Shown: positions 15,535-25,819, counted from the first letter of the stretch. The stretch: DNA of 64,000 nucleotides from Stenotrophomonas maltophilia (GCF_002138415.1 NZ_CP015612.1:1962001-2026000); one strand, 5' to 3'. Program-made: numbers and translations. Notes: generated by a model from the sequence alone, not told the origin.

Positions 15535-18500
15535 ATGTGGCAGTCGACGACGTCGCGCATTCGCGCGGGCGGTGGATGCGTTCATCCCAAGAAAACCCAG
15601 CAGTGCGCGCAGCCAGGCCGCTGGATGGCACTTGGCCTGATGTTGTTGTCCCTGATGGGCGCGCCCTCGCTGGCGTGGGCGGCCGCGTACGCGACCGGCG
15701 GCAGCAGCCCGTATCGCAACACGGTGTTGTGGTTGACCTGGGGCGGCGGTGCCAACGGAGTGAACAACGTCGTACTCAACGATGGTGCGACGTCATCGAT
15801 CGACCTGCCCATCGCATCGGGCATCAACCTGCGCGTCGACTGTCGGTTGAACACGGCCGAGACCAACGTGCTGCGCAGCTATCGTCCCGGCAACTTTGGC
15901 GGTGACAGCCTCGACGATCTGTACAACATCGGCGGTACCGGCAGCAGCAACCAGCTGATTGCCGGCATTGCGCGTGCCGGTGGTACATCCAGCTTCAGCA
16001 TCACCTGCACCTCGACCGTGGGGGGGGCGCCTTATCGCCTGCGTGGCGTGGTGATGGCCGACGCCGAGTCGATCAACAACAGTGGCGAGTTCGTTGAGGC
16101 CAGTGCGCAGGGCACCTGGAACGTGGTCGAGGTCCGCAAGAACCTGGCCAACAGCACGCCGTATCTGGTCAACAAGTCGACCAGCGGCGCCAACCAGGTG
16201 ATCCGCTTCGGCCCCGGCAACGACGACAACACGGCGGCAGTCACCTTCCTCAGCTTCGACAACGCCGCGCACGCGCCGGGCAATCTGGGCGTGAACATGG
16301 GCTTCTCGATGCGCGGCAGCGGGACTACTGCCATTGCCATCGGCCTGCTGGTGCCCTACGCGGACTTCGGTGATGCGCCGCAGAGCTACGGCGATGCGAT
16401 GCACGTGGTGGATGACCTGCAGTTCCGCTCCGATGGCATTCCGCAGGGCAGCAGCAACTTCAACATCAACACCGCTGCCTACACACCGGGTGGCCTGGCG
16501 CCGCCATTGACCGATTTCCTCGGCAGCCTCGGCCCGGATACCGAACAGCAGAGCAGCTACAGCCTGGACGCGCTGGGTGACGATAATTCGCCGGTGGCCG
16601 GTAGTCGCGAGGAAGATGCGTGGCCGACCAGCTACCGCTTGACCGTGATGCAGGCCGGCACGCAGATCAACCAAGCTGTGGCCTGCGCGGGCAATGGCAG
16701 CGTGGCCGGCTGGATCGACTTCAACCGCAATGGCAGCTTCGATACCAATGAGCGCAGCACCGTCGCGGCGTGCAACGGCGGACAGGCCAACCTCAGCTGG
16801 AGCGTCCCGAACACGGTGAGTGCCGGTACCAGCTATGTGCGCCTGCGCTATGCCACCAATGCAGCACAGATCCAGAATCCGACCGGCGTGGCCGACGACG
16901 GCGAGGTGGAAGATCATCGGATCACCATCACCGCGCCATCGCTGAAGGTGGTGAAGAGCAACAATGCCACCGGCGGCATCTGGAACTACGGCCAGGCCGG
17001 AACCCAGTACACGCTGACGGTGAGCAATACCAGCGACGTGCCGACCGGCAATCCGCCGAACGTGCCTGCGGGGGTGATCACCGTGCGCGACCAGCTGCCT
17101 GCCGGCATCGTCGCGAACTGGGCGGGCGTGCATGTGAGCGGCAACTGGAGTTGCACGGCCAGCGGCCAGGATGTCACCTGCACCAGCAACCAGGTTCTCG
17201 CGGCAGCCGGTAGCGCAGGATCCACGTCGGCGTTCACCCTGCCGGTGACGGTCACTGCGGCGGCGACCGGTGTACTGACCAACCACGCCAGCGTGGGCGG
17301 TGGCCACGATCCGTTCAACAACGGTACGCCGCCAACGCCGGGCAGCAGCTGCACCGACGCCGACCACTGCACGCGCAGTGACGTGACCGTGCCGGTGACG
17401 CGCGTCAGCTATGCCAAGCGTTCCAACACGGCTGGTCCGGTCGCGGTGGGTGCGACGGTGAGCTACACCGTCGACGTCACCGTGGCCGATGGCAATACCC
17501 GCGATGTGTTGACCCTGACCGACACGCTGGGCACCGGCCTGGATTTCGGCAGTGTCAGCAATGCCGGCTCGTTCACCTGCAATGCGGCAAATCCACTGGT
17601 GTGCACGCTGCCGGCCGGCACGGTGCCGGGCACCTACAGCCTGAGCTACACCGCCACCGTCAACGCGCAGGCCAGCGGCCAAGTGGTCAACACCGTGGTC
17701 GGCACCGGCACCGATACGCCGACCTGCAGCAGCAACTGCACCACAACCACCCCGGTGGCGGCACCGAAGATCTCGGTCTCCAAGGCCAGCAGTACGACCG
17801 GTCCGGTGGCGGTGGGCGACAGCGTCGCCTACACCGTCACCGTGTTGGTGGCTGATGCCCGTACAACGGCGGTGACCACGTTGACCGATACGCTGGGCAC
17901 CGGCCTGGATTTCGGCAGCGTGACCAACGCAGGTGGGTTCACCTGCGCGCCGGGCAACCCGCTGGTGTGCACGCTGCCGGCCGGCACCGTGCCGGGCAGC
18001 TATGCGTTCTCCTATACCGGCATTGTCAACACGCAGGCCAGCGGCCAGGTGCGCAATGCGGTAGTACCCAGTGGCACCGACAACCCGTCCTGCGTGGGCA
18101 GCTGCGATACCACCACGCCGATGGCCAGCCCGCAGGTGGTGTACGCCAAGCAGGCGTCCACCGGTGGCCCGGTGCGGGTCGGTGACCGCATCGACTACAC
18201 GCTGAGCGTGACCGTGACCCGTGCACGCACGACGGGTGTGCTCACCCTCACCGATACCCTCGGCAACGGCCTCGACTTCGTGGGTGTGAGCAGTGCGGGA
18301 GCTTTCACCTGCAATGCCGCCAATCCGCTGGTCTGCACGCTGCCGGCGGGCACCGTGCCTGGTACCTACAGCCTTACGTACGGCGCGACCGTCAACGCGC
18401 AGGCCAGCAGCAGCGTGCGCAATGCCGTGCTCGGCAGTGGCACCGACAACCCGTCGTGCAGCGTGAACTGCGACACCACCACGCCGGTGGCAACGCCGGG

Positions 18501-21500
18501 CGTGAGCTACGCCAAGTCGGTGAACAGCACCGGTCCGGTGTCGGTGGGCGATCGCCTGACCTACACACTGACCACGGTGGTGACCAACTCACGTACCACC
18601 GCTGTGGTGACCCTGACCGACACCCTGGGCACCGGTCTGGACTTTGATGCGGTGGCCAGCGCAGGCGCCTACAGCTGCAATGCCGCCAATCCGCTGGTCT
18701 GCACGCTGCCGGCTGGTACCGTACCGGGGAGCTACAGTCTGTCCTACACCGCCGTAGTGAATGCGCAGGCCAGCGGCCAGGTCACCAACGCGGTGCTGGG
18801 CAGTGGTGGCGACAATCCGTCGTGCACGGCCAACTGCGATACCACTACGCCGGTGGCAGGCAGCGAGATCGATTACCGCAAGACCTCGGCCGCCGCAGGT
18901 GCGGTAAAGGTCGGCGACAGCATCGCCTACACGCTCACCGCCGTGGTCAGCCGTTCGCGTACCACGTCCGTGTTCACCCTGACCGACACCATGGGCCCGG
19001 GTCTCGATTTCGGTGCGGTCACCGCCAGCCAGGGCTTCAGCTGCAACGCCAGCAATCCGCTGGTGTGCACGCTGCCGGCCGGTACCGCGCCGGGCACCTA
19101 TACGGTGGATTACACCGCAAAGGTGAACGCGCAGGCCAAGGGCAGCGTCAGCAACGCGGTGCTGGGCAGTGGCACCGGCACCAATACCTGTACCAGCAAC
19201 TGCGGCACCACCACGCCAGTGCTGTCGGCGGTGGTGACCTACCGCAAGCAATCGAGCACGGTGGCGCCAGTCGATATCGGTGATGCGGTGGACTACAGCG
19301 TCGAGGTGACGGTCGCCAATTCGCAGACGCTGGATGTGGTGAACCTGACCGATACTCTGGGCCGCGGCCTGGACCTGCAGTCGGTCACCCAGCCCGGTCC
19401 GTTCACCTGCAACAGTAGCAACCCACTGGTGTGCACGCTGCCCGCCGGGACCGCACCGGGCACCTATACGCTGGGCTATCGCGCGCGGGTCAATGCACAG
19501 GCCTCTGGTAGCGTGCGCAATGCGGTGCTCGGCAGTGGCGGTGATACGCCCACCTGCAGCGGCGACTGCACAACCGAACATGCGTTGGCCGATCCGCGCG
19601 TGGTGCTGGAGAAGCAGTCCGTTCCGGCCAGCGGCACCGACGTGCGTCCTGGCGACCGCCTGCGCTACACCCTGGTTGCCACCGTTGAGCGCGCTGCCTT
19701 GCGCCAGCCGCTGCAGCTGGTCGATACGCCCGACGCTGGGCTGAGCATCGAGAGCCTGCCGGCCGGATGTGCACAGCAGGGAGCGGATATCGTCTGCACG
19801 GTGCCGAGCGGTACACCGGTTGGTCGCCACGAGTACGTCTACCAGGCGATCGTCAACCAGGAGGCGCGTACCCAGGTGCTGAACCGCCTGCGCGGTCAGT
19901 ATCCCGACGGTTCGCCGCCACCGGAGTGCACGACCTGCGAAACGCACCACAAGGTGATCTCTGATTTCTCGCTGCGCATCACCAAGACCGCCAGCCCGCG
20001 GCGGGTGAAGGTGGGCGACCTGGTGCGCTACCAGCTGGTGGTCGAGAACGTGGGAGGCAGCCACTGGCGCGATGGCGTGGTGGTCGATACGCCGCCGCCG
20101 GGCTTCAGCTACGTGGATGGCTCGATGCGCGTGGCCGACGATGACGGTGCGTTCGCGCTGGCCAGCAGCCAGTCGCCGCTGCGCATCGGCGCGGTGGACA
20201 TCGCGGTGGGTCGCAGTGCCACCATCACCTATCTGCTGCGGGTGGGCGCCGGTGTGCGCAGCGGCACCCACGTGAATCAGGCGGTAGCGACTGCCGATGA
20301 CGGCAGTCCATTGTCGAACGTGGCAACCGCCGAGGTGGCGATGGATGCCGACCCGCTGCTGGAAGACAGCCTGGTGTTCGGCACCGTGTTCGACGATCGC
20401 GACGGCGACGGTTGGCAGGACAGCGCCGAGCTGAGCGGCGTGCGAGTGCAGGGCGGGTTCGCTGCTGCGGCCTATGTGCCGGGTTCGACCACGCTGGACC
20501 GTGGTGAAGGCCCGCAACCGCTGGCCGATGCCAGTGCGCCGCTGCTGCATGGCGTGCAGATCGGCGTGGTGCACGGACGCGCGTCGACCTCCGACACCGT
20601 CGAAGCGCATCAGGTGGTGCTGCGCCAACGCCTGCGCGAACTTTCGTTCAGCGATGACTTCGTGCTGGAAAGCGCGCAGGGGCATCGCTTGCGGATGGAT
20701 GCGCGGGGAACGACGAGCGTGCAGCTCAGTGGCGATGCCGGCAAGGGCCTGACCGCCGCCGCGCCGACCGTACGCCGTGAGGTCGCACGCGTGGCCGACG
20801 GCTACGAAGTGGCTTACGTGATCGGCAACGAAGGCATCCAGGAGCAGGGCATCCCCGGTGTGCGCCTGGCCACGGTGGAAGGCCTGCTGGTGGAGACCGA
20901 TCCGTTCGGGCGCTACCACCTGGCCGATGTCCACGGCGGTGATGCACGCCTGGGGCGCAACTTCATCATCAAGCTGGACCCGGCCACGATACCGGCCGGC
21001 GCCGAGCTGACCACCGAGAATCCGCTGCTGCGACGGGTCACCCAGGGCGTGCCGACCCGCTTCAGCTTCGGTGTGCGCCTGCCACCGTCGCCACGGGCAG
21101 CGGCCGAACGCATGGAGCTTGCCCTTGGCGAGGTTCTGTTCGCTCCGGGTAGCAGCGAACTGCGTGCCAGCTATCACCCCGTGCTGGCGAAGATGGCCGA
21201 GGTGGTGGACCGCTACCAGGGCGGGGACGTGGTGATCGCGGCCAATGGCGAAAGCCAGGCGCTGGCCTTTGCCCGTGCGGCGGTGGTGCGCGATGCGCTG
21301 CAGGCCGAAGTGGCAGAGAGTGCGCGCGCAGGCCTGACCGTGCAGCTGCGCACCGACGTGCTGGATCCGCACTCGCTGCTGGCCGGTGTCGATGCCGCTG
21401 GCGCGCTACTCGGCAACGTATTGTTCGACACCGACAAGGCGGTCGTTCGCGAGGAGTTCAAGCCGCTACTGGCGGCCATCGCCGCGCGCCTGGAGAAGAT

Positions 21501-21708
21501 GGGGGGTGGCCAGGTCAGCCTGGTCGGGCACACCGATGTGCGCGGCAGCCATGCCTACAACCAGGCGCTGGGCCTGCGCCGGGCCAGTGCCGTGTTCGAG
21601 GCGCTGCGCAGCCAGCTCAGCCCCGCCGTGCAGCAGCGCCTGCGCGTCCGCAACGAGGAGAGCGCCGCCACCCGCGCGGCCGCCCGCCAACAGGAGGCAC
21701 GCCGATGA
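15535..21708 (+). CDS. Giant secreted DUF11-repeat protein with C-terminal OmpA-like domain
   Basis: A 2057-residue exported protein. The signal peptide ends at about residue 50 (PSLAWA|AA). The N-terminal region of about 400 residues closes with a GEVEDH motif, as in GEVEDY-type surface proteins. A DUF11-like domain (about 475-620) precedes six near-identical 122-residue repeats (624-1355) with four Cys each (a C-X9-C pair in FTCNAANPLVCTLPAG and a C-X3-C pair near the end), a seventh diverged repeat, another DUF11 domain (about 1478-1600) and an SdrD_B-like segment DDRDGDGWQD. The C-terminus (about 1950-2045) is an OmpA peptidoglycan-binding domain with FDTDKAVV and GHTDVRGSHAYN. It is probably a surface or periplasm-spanning adhesive stalk held to the cell wall. 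The stop overlaps the start of the barrel gene (ATGA). The true function is unknown. Confidence 0.85.
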   Translation: MWQSTTSRIRAGGGCVHPKKTQQCAQPGRWMALGLMLLSLMGAPSLAWAAAYATGGSSPYRNTVLWLTWGGGANGVNNVVLNDGATSSIDLPIASGINLRVDCRLNTAETNVLRSYRPGNFGGDSLDDLYNIGGTGSSNQLIAGIARAGGTSSFSITCTSTVGGAPYRLRGVVMADAESINNSGEFVEASAQGTWNVVEVRKNLANSTPYLVNKSTSGANQVIRFGPGNDDNTAAVTFLSFDNAAHAPGNLGVNMGFSMRGSGTTAIAIGLLVPYADFGDAPQSYGDAMHVVDDLQFRSDGIPQGSSNFNINTAAYTPGGLAPPLTDFLGSLGPDTEQQSSYSLDALGDDNSPVAGSREEDAWPTSYRLTVMQAGTQINQAVACAGNGSVAGWIDFNRNGSFDTNERSTVAACNGGQANLSWSVPNTVSAGTSYVRLRYATNAAQIQNPTGVADDGEVEDHRITITAPSLKVVKSNNATGGIWNYGQAGTQYTLTVSNTSDVPTGNPPNVPAGVITVRDQLPAGIVANWAGVHVSGNWSCTASGQDVTCTSNQVLAAAGSAGSTSAFTLPVTVTAAATGVLTNHASVGGGHDPFNNGTPPTPGSSCTDADHCTRSDVTVPVTRVSYAKRSNTAGPVAVGATVSYTVDVTVADGNTRDVLTLTDTLGTGLDFGSVSNAGSFTCNAANPLVCTLPAGTVPGTYSLSYTATVNAQASGQVVNTVVGTGTDTPTCSSNCTTTTPVAAPKISVSKASSTTGPVAVGDSVAYTVTVLVADARTTAVTTLTDTLGTGLDFGSVTNAGGFTCAPGNPLVCTLPAGTVPGSYAFSYTGIVNTQASGQVRNAVVPSGTDNPSCVGSCDTTTPMASPQVVYAKQASTGGPVRVGDRIDYTLSVTVTRARTTGVLTLTDTLGNGLDFVGVSSAGAFTCNAANPLVCTLPAGTVPGTYSLTYGATVNAQASSSVRNAVLGSGTDNPSCSVNCDTTTPVATPGVSYAKSVNSTGPVSVGDRLTYTLTTVVTNSRTTAVVTLTDTLGTGLDFDAVASAGAYSCNAANPLVCTLPAGTVPGSYSLSYTAVVNAQASGQVTNAVLGSGGDNPSCTANCDTTTPVAGSEIDYRKTSAAAGAVKVGDSIAYTLTAVVSRSRTTSVFTLTDTMGPGLDFGAVTASQGFSCNASNPLVCTLPAGTAPGTYTVDYTAKVNAQAKGSVSNAVLGSGTGTNTCTSNCGTTTPVLSAVVTYRKQSSTVAPVDIGDAVDYSVEVTVANSQTLDVVNLTDTLGRGLDLQSVTQPGPFTCNSSNPLVCTLPAGTAPGTYTLGYRARVNAQASGSVRNAVLGSGGDTPTCSGDCTTEHALADPRVVLEKQSVPASGTDVRPGDRLRYTLVATVERAALRQPLQLVDTPDAGLSIESLPAGCAQQGADIVCTVPSGTPVGRHEYVYQAIVNQEARTQVLNRLRGQYPDGSPPPECTTCETHHKVISDFSLRITKTASPRRVKVGDLVRYQLVVENVGGSHWRDGVVVDTPPPGFSYVDGSMRVADDDGAFALASSQSPLRIGAVDIAVGRSATITYLLRVGAGVRSGTHVNQAVATADDGSPLSNVATAEVAMDADPLLEDSLVFGTVFDDRDGDGWQDSAELSGVRVQGGFAAAAYVPGSTTLDRGEGPQPLADASAPLLHGVQIGVVHGRASTSDTVEAHQVVLRQRLRELSFSDDFVLESAQGHRLRMDARGTTSVQLSGDAGKGLTAAAPTVRREVARVADGYEVAYVIGNEGIQEQGIPGVRLATVEGLLVETDPFGRYHLADVHGGDARLGRNFIIKLDPATIPAGAELTTENPLLRRVTQGVPTRFSFGVRLPPSPRAAAERMELALGEVLFAPGSSELRASYHPVLAKMAEVVDRYQGGDVVIAANGESQALAFARAAVVRDALQAEVAESARAGLTVQLRTDVLDPHSLLAGVDAAGALLGNVLFDTDKAVVREEFKPLLAAIAARLEKMGGGQVSLVGHTDVRGSHAYNQALGLRRASAVFEALRSQLSPAVQQRLRVRNEESAATRAAARQQEARR
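17404..19599 (+). repeat. Six 366-bp tandem repeats in the DUF11 gene
   Basis: Units begin at 17404, 17770, 18136, 18502, 18868 and 19234, exactly 366 bp (122 codons) apart with no insertions or deletions. A seventh, diverged unit starts at 19600. The best-kept part codes for NPLVCTLPAGT. The DNA is similar enough between units for homologous recombination, so copy number may vary between strains. Confidence 0.92.
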
Positions 21709-24700
21709 GCGCGCATCACTCTACCGCGCGTCGTGCGGCCCACCTGCAGCGCGCCGTTCTGTACCAGGCGATGCTGCTGGGGCTGGCCGGTGCCGTCCAG
21801 GCGGCGCCGCCCGCCGCCGAGCCAACACCGATCCGTTGCGACGGCAACCAGTGCAGTGCCGAGGGCGAACTGCTGTTCAGCCTGCGCTCGCGCAGCTATG
21901 ACGAGCCGGTGACCGAAGGCACCTCGACGCGTTCCAGCTCGCAGGCGCTGCAGCCGGATCGCCGGGTCAGCCTGGCGATCGATGAGCCGGGCAAGGCCAT
22001 CGTGCGCGGTGAGTTCATGATCCGCCTGCCGGAAGGGGGCGCGATCTGGGCCACCGAAGACCCGGCCATGGGCCAGCCCGAACTGTCGGTGTCGGCGCCG
22101 GGCATGGTCGCCTTCGACGAAGGCCGCATCGTGCGACCGGTCGAATTCTATGTGCGCGGCAACTACACCGCCTTCATCCAGCGCCTGGAAGTGAGCCTCT
22201 ATCGCGGCAGCGACACCGACCGCGTTGCGCCGCTCGCGAAGTTCGAATTGCCGGTGGCCGCCGTCGCGCAGGGTAGCTGGGACGGCACGCTGCCGGCGTC
22301 GACATCCTTGCGTCGAGGCGACCGCCTGGTCTATGTGCTGCGTGCCTTCGATGCCGAGGGCAATGTGGATGAGACCACCGCGCAGTCGATGCAGCTGGTG
22401 ACCCCGGCGGAGTTCGAGCGCGGCAACCAGCAGTTGCGTGACGCACTGGAGAATCGGCGGGGCACGGCTGTCGATGCCAGTCAGGCGGCATCGTTGTCGC
22501 TGCTGCAGCAGGTATTCGACAGCAACGGCCTGCGCCAGCAGAACATCCCCGTATACGCCTCGCGCGTGCGCCTGCGCGGCCGCGACCTGCCTCAGGGCGC
22601 AGCGCTGAAGATCAACGGTGACAGCTATCCGCTGGACCAGGACCGCAAGTTCGCTGCCGAGTACCTGATGCCGATCGGCCACCACGCCTTCGACGTGCGC
22701 GTCGAACGGCCGGATGCGCCGGCCATCGCACGCACGCTGGAGGTCGATGTCAGTGGCCGGTACCTGTTCGGTGTCGGCCTGGCCGACATCACCGTGTACC
22801 AGAACAAGGCCAGCGGGGCTGGGCAGGATCTTGCCCGCGGCGAGCGCAACGATGATGTGCTCAGCGATGGCCGCCTGGCCTTCTACCTGAAGGCCAAGAC
22901 GCGTGGCCGCTACCTGCTGACCGCACAGGCCGATACCCAGAACCGTCCGCTGGACGAGCTGTTCACCGGCTTCACCACCGCCGACCCACGCGACCTGTTC
23001 CGCAGCCTCGACCCGGACCTGTACTACCCGACCTACGGCGATGATTCGCTGACCCAGCGTGATGTCGACAGCATGGGCCGCTTCTACCTGCGCCTGGACT
23101 GGGACAAGAACCAGGCGTTGTGGGGCAATTACAACACCGGGCTGACCGGCACCGAATACGCGCAGTATGTGCGCTCGCTGTACGGTGCGGCGCTGTCGTG
23201 GCGCTCGCGCGGCGCCAATGCCTGGGGTGACGCACGCAGCGAACTGCGCCTGTTCGGGTCGCAGGCCGAAACCGCGCCGGGCCACAGCGAGTTCATCGGT
23301 ACCGGCGGCAGTTTGTACTACCTGCGCCATGCCAGCATCCTCAGTGGCTCGGACCAGGTGGTGCTGGAAATCCGTGACCGCACCACCGGCCGTGTCGAGC
23401 AACGCGTGCCGATGGTGCGCGGCGCCGACTACGAGATCGATGCCCTGCAGGGCCGCATCCTGCTGACCCGGCCGCTGGCCCAGGTCAGCCGTGAGAACCT
23501 GCGCCGGATCAGCCGCGACGTGCCGCTGGACGGCTACGAGCAGCGCCTGATTGTCGACTACGAATGGGTGCCGACCGGGTTCGACAGCGATGACATCACC
23601 GCCGGCGTACGTGGCAAGCACTGGTTCGGCGATCACGTGGCGGTGGGCGCCACCTATGTGGACGAACAGCGCGCCGGTCAGGACTACTCGCTGAAGGGGG
23701 CGGACCTGACTCTGCAGGCAGGCCGCGGTACCTACCTGAAGGTGGAGCACAGCCGCAGCGAGTCGACCAGTGCGCCGGTGTTCTTCTCCGACAACGGCGG
23801 ACTCAGCTTCAGCCGGCTCAATCCAGAGGGGCCGCGCGAAGGCGAGGCGACGGCGGTCGAGGCCCGCATCAACCTGCGCGAGCTGGGTTGGACCCAGCGC
23901 GACTGGAGCGCCGGTGCCTGGTGGCGCCAAGTGGACGGAGGTTACTCGGTCGGGCGCTTCGACACCGGCCAGCGCGTGCGCGAGCAGGGCGCCGAACTGC
24001 TCGGTTACGTGACCGACGATTTCAGCCTGTACGCGCGCTACAGCGAGGCACGGCGTGGCGCGGAGTCGCTGATCCAGGCGCAGGCCACCGCCGAATGGCG
24101 GATCGGCGACAACGATCGACTGTCCGCCGAACTGCGCAGGGTGCAGGAAAACCGGGGCGGTGGCGGCAACGTAGCCGGCCTGCTGGCGGCCGCACGCTAC
24201 ACCCATCGCATCGGCACCTCGCTGGATGTATATGGTGGCGGCCAGTTGACCGTGGACGACGACCACGGCCGTTATGCCGACAACGATGCGGTGGTGGCGG
24301 GTGGTACCTGGACGTTCGCCAACCTGTCCACCGTCGGCGCCGAAGTCAGTGATGGTGATCGCGGGACCGCCGCACAGGTCAATGCTGAGTACCGGCTGAC
24401 CCCGCAGCACAGCTTCTACGGTGCGTTTACCCAGTCGACCGACCGCAGCGAGTACGACCCGTTGTTCAGCCCCAATGCGCAGGATGGATGGACCCTGGGC
24501 CAGCGCTGGCGGCTATCCGACCAGGTCAACGTGTTCAACGAAAGCCAGTTCCTGAAATCCGGGCAGGAGTCCGGGCTGGCGCACACCTTCGGCATGGATT
24601 TCTATCCGGCGGTGGGCTGGAACGCGGGCTTTACGCTTAGCAACGGCAAGCTGGATGCCAGCACCGGCCAGGTCGATCGCAAGGCGGTGAGCCTGTCCGG

Positions 24701-25394
24701 CGGTCGCACCTCGCCGGGCACCGAATGGCAGAGCAAACTGGAATGGCGTCGCGATACGGGTGCCGAGCGGCGCACGCACTGGGTGAGCACCAACCGCCTC
24801 AGCCATCGCCTCAATGACAGCTGGCGCATTGCGGCGCGCTTCAACTACGCCGACACCGATGATGCGATCAACCCGGTGGCCGGCGCGCGCTTCATCGAGG
24901 GCAACCTGGGCTTCGCCTACCGCCCGTGGGACAACGACCGCTGGGCGCTGTTCGGTCGCTACAGCTACCTGTACGACCTGTCGACGATGGGCCAGGTGAA
25001 CGGCGTGGACTACGACCAGCGCACCCAGGTGCTGTCGCTGGAAGGCGTGTACCGCATCGATCAGCGCTGGGAAGTGGCTGCCAAGGCCGCCCGCCGCGAA
25101 GGCGAGGTGCGCTATGGGCGTGGCACCGGCCCGTGGTTCGATTCGGCTACCAGCTTCGCCTCCGGGCAGCTGCGCTACGACCTGTACTACCAGTGGCATG
25201 GCCTGCTGGAGTACCGGCTGCTGGATGTGCGCGATGGCGGCACGAAGCAGGGTTGGTTGGCCGGTGTCGACCGCGACATCGGCCGCAACTTCCGCGTCGG
25301 CGTCGGCTACAACTTCACCGACTTCAGCGATGACCTGACGAAGTTCGACTACACCCACCGCGGCTGGTATCTGAACCTGGTAGGGCGTTATTGA
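21705..25394 (+). CDS. Large outer-membrane beta-barrel protein paired with the DUF11 protein
   Basis: A 1229-residue protein with a signal peptide (GAVQA|AP). Residues about 35-350 form a beta-rich periplasmic or surface part with a Cys pair near the N-terminus (RCDGNQC). From about 360 the sequence turns into alternating strands, with family segment FRSLDPDLYYPTYGDDS, and runs to the C-terminus in the strand-turn pattern of outer-membrane barrels. The last residue is Tyr after GWYLNLVGR, as expected for BAM-dependent insertion. No TonB plug is seen. The start overlaps the stop of the DUF11 gene by four bases, so both are made together, and the barrel may export, anchor or display its partner. 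No known name is assigned. Confidence 0.8.
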   Translation: MSAHHSTARRAAHLQRAVLYQAMLLGLAGAVQAAPPAAEPTPIRCDGNQCSAEGELLFSLRSRSYDEPVTEGTSTRSSSQALQPDRRVSLAIDEPGKAIVRGEFMIRLPEGGAIWATEDPAMGQPELSVSAPGMVAFDEGRIVRPVEFYVRGNYTAFIQRLEVSLYRGSDTDRVAPLAKFELPVAAVAQGSWDGTLPASTSLRRGDRLVYVLRAFDAEGNVDETTAQSMQLVTPAEFERGNQQLRDALENRRGTAVDASQAASLSLLQQVFDSNGLRQQNIPVYASRVRLRGRDLPQGAALKINGDSYPLDQDRKFAAEYLMPIGHHAFDVRVERPDAPAIARTLEVDVSGRYLFGVGLADITVYQNKASGAGQDLARGERNDDVLSDGRLAFYLKAKTRGRYLLTAQADTQNRPLDELFTGFTTADPRDLFRSLDPDLYYPTYGDDSLTQRDVDSMGRFYLRLDWDKNQALWGNYNTGLTGTEYAQYVRSLYGAALSWRSRGANAWGDARSELRLFGSQAETAPGHSEFIGTGGSLYYLRHASILSGSDQVVLEIRDRTTGRVEQRVPMVRGADYEIDALQGRILLTRPLAQVSRENLRRISRDVPLDGYEQRLIVDYEWVPTGFDSDDITAGVRGKHWFGDHVAVGATYVDEQRAGQDYSLKGADLTLQAGRGTYLKVEHSRSESTSAPVFFSDNGGLSFSRLNPEGPREGEATAVEARINLRELGWTQRDWSAGAWWRQVDGGYSVGRFDTGQRVREQGAELLGYVTDDFSLYARYSEARRGAESLIQAQATAEWRIGDNDRLSAELRRVQENRGGGGNVAGLLAAARYTHRIGTSLDVYGGGQLTVDDDHGRYADNDAVVAGGTWTFANLSTVGAEVSDGDRGTAAQVNAEYRLTPQHSFYGAFTQSTDRSEYDPLFSPNAQDGWTLGQRWRLSDQVNVFNESQFLKSGQESGLAHTFGMDFYPAVGWNAGFTLSNGKLDASTGQVDRKAVSLSGGRTSPGTEWQSKLEWRRDTGAERRTHWVSTNRLSHRLNDSWRIAARFNYADTDDAINPVAGARFIEGNLGFAYRPWDNDRWALFGRYSYLYDLSTMGQVNGVDYDQRTQVLSLEGVYRIDQRWEVAAKAARREGEVRYGRGTGPWFDSATSFASGQLRYDLYYQWHGLLEYRLLDVRDGGTKQGWLAGVDRDIGRNFRVGVGYNFTDFSDDLTKFDYTHRGWYLNLVGRY

Positions 25395-25408
25395 TGAGAG
25401 CAGCCGAG

Positions 25409-25454
25409 CGTCGGCCCGGCGCTACAGGAGCGGAATGCCGGGCCATGCCCGGCG
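25409..25454. repeat. Degenerate SMAG-like hairpin pair between convergent genes
   Basis: GCCGGGC-CAT-GCCCGGC at 25437-25453 is a perfect hairpin, and GGCCCGGCG (25413-25421) followed by CTAC can pair with its left arm. The arms match the sequence at 62836. It may also stop transcription between the barrel gene and the convergent response-regulator gene. Confidence 0.5.
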
Positions 25455-25459
25455 AGCCG

Positions 25460-25819
25460 TCAGTCCTGCTTCAACAGCTCGACCAGCTGGCGCAGGCGAT
25501 AGGGCTTGGGCAGGAACTCCACTTGCTCCGGCAGCGGCGGCAGCTGCGAGCGGGCGTAGCCGGACGACAGGATCATCCGTGCCTGCGGCTGCTCGCGTGC
25601 CACGTGTTCGCTCAGTTCGATGCCGGACATGCCGTTGGGCATGCTGATATCGCTGAACACCACATCGAAGCGCGCCTCACCCTTGAGCAGTTCCGCCGCC
25701 TCGTGGCCATCGGCGGTGGTGGCCACCTCGATGCCGAAATCGCGCAGGGCCAGGCCGATCATTTCGCGAAGATCGGTCTGGTCTTCCACCATCAATACGC
25801 GGATCGGGTCATCGGTCAT
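25460..25819 (-). CDS. Single-domain response regulator (CheY-like receiver)
   Basis: A 119-residue receiver domain with no output domain. The acidic pair is in MVEDQTD, the phosphoacceptor is Asp57 (VVFSDISMPNG), the Ser/Thr switch is ILSSGYA and the Lys is in FLPKPY. The SGYA and KPY forms are typical of receivers serving HWE/PAS-type kinases such as the one directly upstream, whose stop overlaps this start by 11 bases. The ATG at 25819 is the natural N-terminus. The output is unknown, and it may act by protein contact or as a phosphate sink. Confidence 0.88.
   Translation of the reverse strand: MTDDPIRVLMVEDQTDLREMIGLALRDFGIEVATTADGHEAAELLKGEARFDVVFSDISMPNGMSGIELSEHVAREQPQARMILSSGYARSQLPPLPEQVEFLPKPYRLRQLVELLKQD

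Noticed and set aside
17404..19599. A CRISPR-like array because of regular spacing
   Set aside because: The 366-bp units are adjacent, in frame and coding, without short repeats and unique spacers.
15793..24410. Long minus-strand frames opposite the DUF11 and barrel genes
   Set aside because: They mirror the repeats of the real gene and have no signal, domain or ribosome site.
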